Below, in pieces: positions 1 to 6,400 of a stretch of DNA of 8,650 bases. The stretch's first letter is position 1. Each line of letters begins with the position of its first letter. Both the position numbers and the translations under genes were made by a program. The notes under the pieces were generated by a model. That model saw only the letters and a list, made by a program, of their open reading frames with translations. It was not told the DNA's origin and made no database searches. The stretch is taken from the NCBI GenBank assembly GCA_016928395.1, contig JAFGKV010000321.1, positions 1-8,650 on the forward strand, read 5' to 3'. The DNA is from Candidatus Fermentibacterota bacterium. Its GTDB lineage: Bacteria; JAFGKV01.

Positions 1-45
1 ATGGATGGATGGACGAATGGACGCTTCGCTCCGCTCGCAGTTCAT

Positions 46-73
46 GACTGTCGACTGCCTACTGCCGACTGCC
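46..73. repeat. Tandem 7-bp repeat, GACTGYC type, four units
   Basis: Four consecutive 7-base units read GACTGTC, GACTGCC, TACTGCC and GACTGCC, and a degenerate fifth follows. The period is not a multiple of three, so the array would shift reading frame with every unit, which argues against coding. A heptad array of different sequence (GTGAACC type) occurs at 6474-6494. Confidence 0.8.
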
Positions 74-105
74 GTCTGGTTCAGCCCCGCAGGGCAAGGC
101 ACACC

Positions 106-147
106 GTGGCGAAGGAATGCAGAGCGTACGCTCCATTCCTTCGTCAC
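106..147. repeat. Long hairpin (inverted repeat)
   Basis: Left arm CGAAGGAATG (110-119) pairs perfectly with CATTCCTTCG (134-143). Inside lies GAGCGTACGCTC (122-133), a perfect 12-bp palindrome, leaving only a two-base bulge (CA, 120-121) on the left. Outside, 106-109 pairs with 144-147 with one G-T wobble. The total is about 20 paired positions in 42 bases. No T-run follows on either side, so it is not a typical intrinsic terminator. It could be a REP- or MITE-type mobile hairpin or a structured RNA element; nothing here decides between them. Confidence 0.75.
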
Positions 148-191
148 TTGTTACCCTTTGAGCCCTTGGAGTCTTTGTGGTGAATTGTCTT

Positions 192-215
192 CTCTGTGAC
201 CTCTGTGCCTCTGTG
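192..215. repeat. CTCTGTG short repeat, three copies
   Basis: CTCTGTG occurs at 192-198, 201-207 and 209-215, at spacings of 9 and 8 bases, preceded by a related CTTTGTGGTGAAT at 173-185. It resembles a class of dispersed G/T-rich intergenic repeats I recall from environmental genomes. No function is apparent. Confidence 0.6.
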
Positions 216-366
216 GTAAGTCCCCCGCCCTCCTTTGCGAGCTTGGCGGCCTTGCGTGAGATGCCTGCTTCGCCTTTCCTGCGCAGCTTGGTCCCGCACC
301 TCTGGATACTGGGGCAGGCCGGACTGCCGACCTCTTCACTTCTTTACTTCCCTCTAGGAGTTCTCC

Positions 367-987
367 ATGCTTGATTTCCTGTCGAAGGCCGGCCCGCTCA
401 TCTATCCGCTGGGCCTATGCAGCCTCGTCGCCGTTACCATCACCATCGAGCGCCTCTGGGCCCTGCAGAGACGCCGCGTTCTCCCCCGGGAGATCGTGGA
501 GGTCGTGGAGGCGGTTCGCCCCGACCGGGATGTATCGTTAGCCGTCGAAGTGTGCCGTCGGAATCCCGGCGTGTTCTCCAACATCATGCGCAAAGGGCTT
601 GAACTGATCGGGGAGCCCTGGGAGATCATGCGCGACGCGGTGATGGATGTCGGTCGCCAGGAGACGACAATGCTGCAGCGCCATCTGGTGTGGCTGCAGA
701 CCGTGGCCCAGGCGGCGCCGCTCCTTGGTCTTCTGGGAACCGTGACCGGCATGATCAAGCTCTTCGGCGCCATTTCCCTCTCCGGCCTTGGGGATCCCCA
801 GGCCCTCTCAGAGGGGATCAGCGAAGCGATTCTCACCACGGCGGTGGGGCTCGCCATCGGCATCCCGACTCTGGTCGCCTATAACCTCCTCACCGCACGG
901 TCGGAGGCACTGGTGACGGAGATCGAGGCCCATGCCAGCGCTCTGGTGCAGCGGGTGCGGCACGGTCAACAGGGGGTCGCGTCATGA
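367..987 (+). CDS. exbB: MotA/TolQ/ExbB-family proton channel protein
   Basis: Inner-membrane channel subunit that, with an ExbD/TolR partner, uses proton flow to drive work across the periplasm (TonB- or Tol-type systems). It has 206 residues. Membrane segments lie at about 11-29, 112-133 and 152-175. The two family signatures are clear: APLLGLLGTVTGMI (117-130) with Thr125, and ISEAILTTAVGLAIGIP (151-167) with Glu153 and Thr158; these align with the Thr148, Glu176 and Thr181 region of E. coli ExbB. The ATG has a good ribosome binding site, AGGAG at 356-360, six bases upstream. Its stop overlaps the start of the next gene (ATGA), so the two are cotranscribed and probably translationally coupled. 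It could equally be called TolQ-like: no tonB or tolA/tolB neighbour settles which. The family call is secure; the exact system is not. Confidence 0.93.
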   Translation: MLDFLSKAGPLIYPLGLCSLVAVTITIERLWALQRRRVLPREIVEVVEAVRPDRDVSLAVEVCRRNPGVFSNIMRKGLELIGEPWEIMRDAVMDVGRQETTMLQRHLVWLQTVAQAAPLLGLLGTVTGMIKLFGAISLSGLGDPQALSEGISEAILTTAVGLAIGIPTLVAYNLLTARSEALVTEIEAHASALVQRVRHGQQGVAS

Positions 988-1436
988 GCGGCATGGTCTT
1001 CGCGCCGCCGAGGCGCCAGAACAGCGTGGTGCTGAACATCACGCCCCTGGTGGATGTGCTTTTCCTTCTGATCATCTTCTTCACCGTGGCCGGCACCTTC
1101 AAACGCACGGGCGCTCTTGAGCTGCGTCTGCCCGACTCGACGACCTCCACGCCGGTGGATGCGGGAACCGAGGAACAGGAGGTCCAGGTCGTGCTGACCG
1201 AGACGGGTGACCTGCTGCTTGATGGTTCCCATACGGAGCGAGGCGAATTGAGCGCCCGACTGCGATCGATGCGCGCAGAGAATCCCACGCGACGGGTCAT
1301 GATCAAGGCCGAGACGGGGGTTCGCCACGGCGACGTGGTGGGGCTGCTGGACATCGTGCGCGAGGCCGGCTTCCCGGGAGTCGGCATCGCGACGCTCCAG
1401 GCTCTGCCCTCTCAGCCCGCCCGCCCCGCCTCCTGA
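984..1436 (+). CDS. exbD: ExbD/TolR-family biopolymer transport protein
   Basis: Partner of the preceding channel protein: a single-pass inner-membrane protein with a periplasmic domain, whose membrane aspartate carries protons. It has 150 residues, normal for the family. The N-terminal tail is followed by NITPLVDVLFLLIIFFTVAG (18-37), the classic ExbD/TolR segment, with Asp24 matching the essential Asp25 of E. coli ExbD. The rest (about 42-145) is the periplasmic domain, including the typical RVMIKAETGVRHGDVVGLLD stretch. The start overlaps the upstream stop by four bases (ATGA), and AGGGGG at 971-976 is a plausible ribosome binding site. The C-terminus is short and Pro/Ala-rich. No TonB-like gene follows, so the energy-transducing partner must be elsewhere. 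ExbD and TolR cannot be separated from this sequence alone. Confidence 0.93.
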   Translation: MSGMVFAPPRRQNSVVLNITPLVDVLFLLIIFFTVAGTFKRTGALELRLPDSTTSTPVDAGTEEQEVQVVLTETGDLLLDGSHTERGELSARLRSMRAENPTRRVMIKAETGVRHGDVVGLLDIVREAGFPGVGIATLQALPSQPARPAS

Positions 1437-1456
1437 ATCTGGTTTCAGTCGGGCCT

Positions 1457-1478
1457 CTGAGGGCGCCGGCGCACTCAG
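1457..1478 (+). terminator. Possible terminator hairpin after exbD
   Basis: CTGAG (1457-1461) pairs with CTCAG (1474-1478) around the palindrome GCGCCGGCGC (1463-1472), with one G/A mismatch between them. It begins 20 bases after the ExbD stop codon and is followed by GTCTTTC. The T-run is too weak for a textbook intrinsic terminator, so the terminator role is inferred mainly from position. Confidence 0.35.
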
Positions 1479-1530
1479 GTCTTTCAAGGGTGAGAGCACG
1501 GCCGGCAGTTGGCTATCGGCCCGCCCAGCG

Positions 1531-1554
1531 CTACGAGGAAACGTTGCCTCGTAG
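1531..1554. repeat. Near-perfect 24-bp palindrome
   Basis: CTACGAGG (1531-1538) pairs with CCTCGTAG (1547-1554) around AACGTT (1540-1545), itself palindromic, with a single A/G mismatch pair (1539/1546). It could be a hairpin or a dyad-symmetric protein site. GTAGGAGCGA immediately overlaps its right edge and recalls the conserved start of some proteobacterial REP elements; this is a memory-based resemblance only. Confidence 0.6.
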
Positions 1555-1605
1555 GAGCGATTGTCCGTTGCCCGCCGGGGCTGCTCATACATAGGGAAAC
1601 TTCTG

Positions 1606-1736
1606 AGCCTCTTACGAAACCCTGGTGGCGTCGCGGTCGGGACGAAGCCCGCCCCTCCAGAGCGACCAGGGGACAGGGTATCTTTCCCGAATGGAGGGAC
1701 GACCTCTGCGTCGTCCGTTGCGTTTCGCACGAGGCT
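1606..1736. repeat. Imperfect inverted repeat enclosing nested hairpins
   Basis: AGCCTCTTACGAAAC (1606-1620) and GTTTCGCACGAGGCT (1722-1736) are inverted copies matching at 13 of 15 positions. Inside lie CCCTGGT (1620-1626) with ACCAGGG (1665-1671), a small hairpin at 1635-1654 (CGGG with CCCG), and the hairpin at 1697-1716. Terminal inverted repeats 101 bases apart could mark a tiny non-autonomous element, but I see no target-site duplication and no transposase. Confidence 0.4.
1697..1716. repeat. Perfect 7-bp-stem hairpin
   Basis: GGACGAC (1697-1703) and GTCGTCC (1710-1716) pair perfectly across the 6-base loop CTCTGC. It is compact enough to fold in RNA or single-stranded DNA. It lacks a T-run on either side. 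Confidence 0.55.
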
Positions 1737-1795
1737 ATTCTGATGAAGTTACCGGTTAGTGGGGGCCCCGGGCCCGCCCGGACGATACGCGGTGC

Positions 1796-1821
1796 AACTT
1801 CCGGTGCCGCGGCGGGAAGTT
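1796..1821. repeat. 7-bp-stem inverted repeat
   Basis: AACTTCC (1796-1802) and GGAAGTT (1815-1821) pair across a 12-base GC-rich loop. The right arm overlaps one of the two near-identical GAAGTTAC copies in this gap. No role can be assigned. Confidence 0.4.
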
Positions 1822-1979
1822 ACAGCTTAGTTGAGGCAGGTTGGGTTGCTGCCCATTTCCATGCGCCGCGTGGGACCGCCCGGACACCGCTGGATACCCG
1901 ACGCCCGATGTCCGCGTAGCCGAATGGTCGTACGATGCGGGTGGATGGGTGCCTTGCCCCACCCCGCCGAGCCCCATCC

Positions 1980-2009
1980 GGCCACTATTCTAACGTGAGA
2001 ATAGTGGCC
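1980..2009. repeat. Perfect 12-bp-stem hairpin in the convergent gap
   Basis: GGCCACTATTCT (1980-1991) pairs with AGAATAGTGGCC (1998-2009) with no mismatch around a 6-base loop, AACGTG. The arms have an AT-rich core in a GC-rich setting. On the plus strand only TTT follows, and on the minus strand no T-run follows, so it is not a classic intrinsic terminator. It may still stop or protect transcripts arriving from either side, or be a transposase-recognised hairpin. Confidence 0.75.
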
Positions 2010-2074
2010 TTTGACCGACCAGCAGTGCCCGTTCAGGCCAGGGCATTCCCCATGCGCGCCGACATCCCCCCACA

Positions 2075-2157
2075 CGGAAGATTATCGATTAAAGATTTGA
2101 CCCCGCCCCCTGATGCGGAAGATTATCGATTAAAGATTTGACCCCGCCCCCTGATGC
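2075..2157. repeat. Tandem duplication of a 41-bp unit
   Basis: A 41-base unit starting CGGAAGATTATCGATTAAAG occurs at 2075-2115 and is repeated without a mismatch at 2116-2156, with one extra matching base at 2157. The unit joins an AT-rich half containing the palindrome ATCGAT to a half reading TTGACCCCGCCCCCTGATG. It lies 24 bases beyond the stop codon of the adaptor gene. Exact identity implies recent duplication or active maintenance. The GGGGTCAAATCTTTAATCGAT string on the minus strand resembles sequence I recall near REP-associated (Y1-type) transposases in environmental genomes; this is unverified. Confidence 0.9.
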
Positions 2158-2180
2158 TGTTCGCCCTGTCACCCTTGCCC

Positions 2181-3254
2181 TCACGGGGCGGGCTCGGCCG
2201 ATGCCGCCCGCGCCTCCACCGGGGTGTCGTGGGCCAAGGCGAAGTGACCGTCGACAATGACGATGTCTCCGGGAGACGCACCCTTGGCGACCTGCACGAC
2301 CCCGTGCCCCTTCTTCCCCAGCTCGACATACTCCCACTTTGCCCGGCCCCCTTTCACCACGAAGACCATCGGCCGTTCGGAACGCTGAAGGATGGCCCGC
2401 TCCGGCACCATCACCGCGTGCTCCACCACGCCGGTCTGCACCCGTACCTTGGCGTGCATCCCGGGTTTAGCCCCCGTTCCCGCCGCGCATGCGACATCGA
2501 CGCCGCAGCCTCTGGTCTCGGTGCTGATGGAGGGCGACACCGACAGCACGGCAGCGGCATACTCCGTATCCCCAAGGGCCGGGAAGCTCATCCAGCACGG
2601 AGCGCCTTCCCTTATGGCCGCGGCCTCCTCTTCGCCGACCGAGAGGCCGACCCTCAGCTTCGACACGTCCAACAGCCGGCACAGCGCCTGGCCGCGGTAG
2701 ACAAGAGATCCCTCACGGGTTGTCAGATCGGCCACGACGCAGGCAAACGGCGCCCTGATGATGGCGTTCTCCAGGGCCAGCTCGGCCTGGGCCTGGGCCA
2801 GCTCCGCCTCCTTGAGCCCCGTGGTGGTCTTCAGCATCTCCTTTGCGCTCTCAGGCGCGTTCGGCCGTTGCCGAACTTCGAACTCGTACTCCAGCCGGGC
2901 TTTTTCCACGTTCAGCCGGGCGCGCTCCATCGCCAATCGGTACGCCGCGGGGTCGATTTCATACACCACCTCACCCGTGAGGTACCGCCGGCCTTCCCGG
3001 TCTGGCGCCCGGAATACCCTCCCCTCGACCTGGGCCGCCAGGTCCACCTCACGCCAGGCCTTCACCTGGCCGGTGGCCTGCACCGTCAGGGGCATGATCC
3101 CCGCCCGCACCGTATCGACAATCACGGGTACCGCTGCCGCTGCTGCCGTGACCCGCTCCTTCGCCGGCGTCTTCTCTTTCTTCCCGCATCCGGCGATGAC
3201 CGCCACTCCCACGCAGATCATCGCTCCGCCCATGCGCGCGATTCGCCTGATCAT
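2181..3254 (-). CDS. HlyD/AcrA-family efflux adaptor, predicted lipoprotein
   Basis: Periplasmic adaptor linking an inner-membrane RND permease to an outer-membrane channel. It has 357 residues. Residues 1-23 form a lipoprotein signal ending in lipobox VIAGC, so Cys23 should be lipidated, as in AcrA. The lipoyl-domain halves lie at about 66-101 (around VDLAAQVEGRVF) and 162-200 (ENAIIRAPFACVVADLTTRE), flanking a helical hairpin at about 103-162. The beta-barrel and membrane-proximal parts follow (about 200-345), with AKPGMHAKV at 262-270. The ATG has AAAGGGG at 3264-3270, nine bases upstream, as ribosome binding site. It is the last gene of the minus-strand efflux cluster, 166 bases after the permease gene, a spacer filled by a hexamer repeat element. 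Oddities: five cysteines in the mature domain, including Cys250 and Cys256 where relatives usually have polar residues, and its position last rather than first in the cluster. Substrate unknown. Confidence 0.92.
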   Translation of the reverse strand: MIRRIARMGGAMICVGVAVIAGCGKKEKTPAKERVTAAAAAVPVIVDTVRAGIMPLTVQATGQVKAWREVDLAAQVEGRVFRAPDREGRRYLTGEVVYEIDPAAYRLAMERARLNVEKARLEYEFEVRQRPNAPESAKEMLKTTTGLKEAELAQAQAELALENAIIRAPFACVVADLTTREGSLVYRGQALCRLLDVSKLRVGLSVGEEEAAAIREGAPCWMSFPALGDTEYAAAVLSVSPSISTETRGCGVDVACAAGTGAKPGMHAKVRVQTGVVEHAVMVPERAILQRSERPMVFVVKGGRAKWEYVELGKKGHGVVQVAKGASPGDIVIVDGHFALAHDTPVEARAASAEPAP

Positions 3255-3311
3255 TGCTCGATTCCCCTTTCCCGCTCTATCGCGACATCTTCGGTTCCGC
3301 CGTCGTTCGTG

Positions 3312-3388
3312 CCATCGCTATCGCTATCGCTTTCGCCCTCGCTATCGGCCTCTCCCCTCGATCCCGACTCCGACCCCGATAGCGATTG
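3312..3388. repeat. Intercistronic hexamer repeat element, copy 1
   Basis: Six consecutive 6-base units ending in TCG (3312-3347, e.g. CTATCG, CTTTCG) are followed by the linker GCCTCTCCCCT (3348-3358) and five 6-base units starting with CGA (3359-3388, e.g. CGACCC, CGATAG). The two halves are roughly mirror-complementary: TCGCTATCGG (3339-3348) pairs perfectly with CCGATAGCGA (3376-3385) across 27 bases. The block 3348-3386 matches 6550-6588 in the next spacer at 34 of 39 positions. It fills most of the spacer between the permease and adaptor genes, so it would be transcribed if they share an mRNA. Confidence 0.85.
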
Positions 3389-3420
3389 GGAAGCCTCAGT
3401 CTCATCCCTCTCGCCATCCC

Positions 3421-6400
3421 TCATCCCGCCCGCCCCTCGTCCCGCAGGGTCAGCCGCAGCACCGCCGGCACGACGGTCATCACCAGCGGCGTGGAGACCA
3501 CCAGCCCGGCGATGGCGGTGAACGCCAGGGTGCTCCAGAGGGTTGCCCCGCTCTGTGCGGCGACCGCCAATGGCACCATGCCTGAGGCAGTAGTCAAGGT
3601 CGTGATGAGCACCGGCCTCGTTCGTTCACGGATGGCCCCTTCGATTGCCTCATGACTGCTGGATCCCTCTCCGCGCAGCCTTCGCACCGCGTCAACTAAG
3701 AGAATCGCGTTGTTCACCGCGATGCCGACGAGGAAGATCGCACCGACATAGGCCTCGGGGGTGAACGTTCGGCCGAAGGCCCAGTACGCTCCCGCGACGC
3801 CCACCACGGCCAGGGGAATGGCCAGCATCACAACCAGAGGCAACGTCAGCGAGTCAAATAGGGTCGCGGTCACCATGAACACCACGACCACGGCCGCCGC
3901 GACGAACAGGCCCAACGCCCCGGTTCCCGTGTCCTGGAAACGACGCCAGCGTTCCATCGGATCGGCGATGCGGTAGCCGGGTGGTAGCGCGAGGTTCTCT
4001 ATCACCCCCTTGTGAAACTCCGAGGCCATGCCGGGTGGTCCGAGAAACGTGTAGCCAACCTGGCGGATATACTCGCCATTGTTCCGCTCTACCTCGATCT
4101 GCACCGCTTCGCTCTCCATGTGAAAGACATCGCCGATGGCCAGCCCCGCCCCGTAGCCCGCCGCGGGGGCGGCAGCCACGTCGGCCACGGCAGGGTACCG
4201 GGCGCCGTCCACGGTGAATCGAAGGTAGAGATCATCCTCCCCGGCCCGGATCCTGCCGCCGGATCTGGCGCCCATTTCGTGCATGGCGGCCCAGAGGCCC
4301 TGGTGCACCGGAAGCCCCTCGGCTGCCATCCTGTCCCTCCACGGCGTCAGCACCATCTGGTGTCGGGATGATCCGACGCCGCCGGTGGCATTGATGTCGG
4401 TGCCGCGAACCCGGGGGTGATTCTCCAATAGCGCCGCGACACCCCTCGCCAACTGTTTTAGGCCTTGGTAGTCGAAGCCTCGCAGCTCGATGGTGCTCTG
4501 CAGGCCGATGCCGTGGGAGCCGCTGTAGTACGGGAACGGACTGACCCCTCCGACGCTCACGCTCTTCGCCCCGGCGATGCCGGCGGCCACGGCGACCAGT
4601 CGCGACTCGATCTCGAACGCTCTCCCTGACTCGGCAGCATCGTCATCCAGGTAGCCCATGACCTGGCCGGCCTCTCCGCTCACCGATGCGACATAGTAGG
4701 CCACCCCCTCTTCCGAGGCCAGGGCAGACTCGAAGCGGCGTATCTGGCCATCCAGGATCCTCTGGGGCGTACCGGGGGGCATGGTGAGGTAGGCGTAGAC
4801 CGTCTTCCCCTCCCGGCGGAAGCTCCACTCTCGGCCATGGTGTACCTTGGTGATCAGCACCCACCATGCGCCGCCCACCAGCAGCAGTCCCGAAGCTACG
4901 CCGACCCACGGGTGTCGTGACAGTCCAACGGTGACGCCGGCCAGGGCAGCGTCAAAGGGCCGGCCGCGGCACCATGCCAGGCCGAATCTCGATGCCAGAG
5001 TCGGTACCAGCGTGAGGCTCACCAGGTAGCTGGCCGCCAAAGTCATGCACACCGTGAAGGCGAACGGCGCATAGTAGAGCTTGAGGGTTCCCTGGCTTGC
5101 CACGAGAGGGCCCAGGGCCACCGCGGTGGTCAGGATGGATCCGGCAATGGGCGCGGCCACGGTGCGAACGCTCTGCACCGATGACCGCAGCGGGGAGGCT
5201 CCCCCCCGCCGGTGGATGGCCACGGCCTCGGTCACCACGATGGCGCCGTCCACCAGAAGCCCGAACCCCAGGGCCAAGGCGGTGATGGTGAGCACATTCA
5301 CCGAGATCCCGGCCCAGTACATGGCCGTGACGGTCAGAGTCGCGGAGAAGAGGATCGTGGAGAAGACCACAACTGCTGCGTGAAACGACGGGTAGAACAG
5401 GAGGAGCGATGCGAGGATCAAGCCCAGGCTGACGGCCGATCGGGTGCGCAGGTCCGCCAGGTCGCTGCGAACCTTGCGGGTGTCGTCATACTCCAGCGAC
5501 AGGGTCGTCCCCGCGGGCAGCTCCCGGCGAAGCTCCGCCACGGCCGCCTCGACGCGCCGGGCGATGCGGAGCGCATTCCCCTGGGGCGCGCGTTCCACGG
5601 CGAGGCCGATATGGCTTGTGCCGTTGTAGCGGATGACATACGGTTCATCGCCGACACCCCGCCGGATCGAGGCGATATCGGCCAGGCGGACCGTGGTGGG
5701 GCCGCTGCGGCAGATTACCACCTCGCCGAGATCCTTCAGGTCGCCGGATCCGGCCGTGAGCCGAAGGTGCGTGTCTCTCCCCTCGTGCCGAGCCAGGCCG
5801 ACCCCGCGGTCGAGCCGTCCCGTGGCCAGTGCGGCGGCAACCCCCGCCGCAGACAGGCCCAGACGACGCAGCTCCACCCGGCGCAGGTCGATGACCGCCT
5901 CCTGCTGCGGGGTGCCGGAAATGGTCACCCCTGCCACGCCGTCGATCCGCTGAAGGCGTGGGGCGATGATCTCCTGGGCCAGCCGCGTCAACTCCAGAGC
6001 CCCGGCGTCTCCGGCCAGGCTGTAGATCAGGAAACCTCTGGTTCGCAGCTCCGTGGGTACGAAGGGCCGCACCCGGGGCGGGCGCACGCCCGGAGGAAGC
6101 TCGCCCATGAGCCCGGCGATGCGTTCTCCCACCTCCATGGCCGCCATGTCCATATCGGTTCCCTTGGCGAAGGATGCCGTGATGCGCGCTGTGCCGAATC
6201 CCGACGTGCTGGAGATCTCCTCCAGCCCTTCCACGGCCCTCACCGCGCCCTCCACGAGACGGGTGACCCGCTCGCACACGGCCTCGGGGCTGGCGCCGGG
6301 CCACTGGGCCTCCACGGTCAGGGTCGGCATGGAGAGCTTGGGAGTCCCCTCAACCGGGATCCGTGCGACGGAGACCGCGCCCAGAACGGCAATGGCGACA

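Larger units (their letters stand above)
1..366. other. Gene-free leader region rich in short repeats
   Basis: I find no credible gene here. The short open frames are built from repeats and lack family resemblance. Seen in order: ATGG repeated three times at 1-12; a 7-base tandem repeat at 46-73; a long hairpin at 106-147; three CTCTGTG copies at 192-215; and a G/T-rich stretch at 232-260 reading cctttgcgagcttggcgg and onward. From memory, such strings recur between genes in many environmental genomes, but I cannot verify this. The last 60 bases lead into the ribosome binding site of the following channel gene. I see no convincing -35/-10 pair. Confidence 0.6.
1437..2180. other. Convergent intergenic region with clustered inverted repeats
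   Basis: This 744-base gap lies between the plus-strand ExbD gene and the minus-strand efflux adaptor gene, both of which end into it. No open frame has family resemblance or a supported start. Besides the hairpins listed separately, it contains GGATGGG (1943-1949) with CCCATCC (1973-1979), CGGACA (1881-1886) with TGTCCG (1909-1914), and near-copies GGGCCCGCCCGGAC (1770-1783) and GGGACCGCCCGGAC (1872-1885). GAAGTTACCGGTTAGT (1745-1760) recurs as GAAGTTACAGCTTAGT (1816-1831). The pattern suggests accumulated REP-like or decayed mobile sequence. Confidence 0.6.

Noticed and set aside
966-1730. 254-residue minus-strand open frame over the ExbD gene
   Set aside because: It overlaps the well-supported ExbD gene in antisense, and its upstream half lies in the hairpin-rich gap.
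1509-1919. 136-residue plus-strand open frame in the convergent gap
   Set aside because: It spans several inverted repeats, has no family resemblance and no ribosome binding site near its start; the region looks like repeat debris.
1980-2009. Classic rho-independent terminator
   Set aside because: The stem is strong, but there is only TTT after it on the plus strand and no T-run on the minus strand, so it is listed as a hairpin only.
3312-3388. Hexamer repeat as a coding tract (reads as Asp-Ser-Asp-Pro type on the plus strand)
   Set aside because: The reading comes from the 6-base period of CGA/TCG units, lies in a spacer, and the surrounding frame is antisense to real genes.
2154-3521. Long plus-strand open frame opposite the adaptor gene
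   Set aside because: It is antisense to a clear HlyD/AcrA-type gene, has low-complexity His/Arg/Pro/Ser content and runs through the hexamer repeat; it is a GC-driven shadow.
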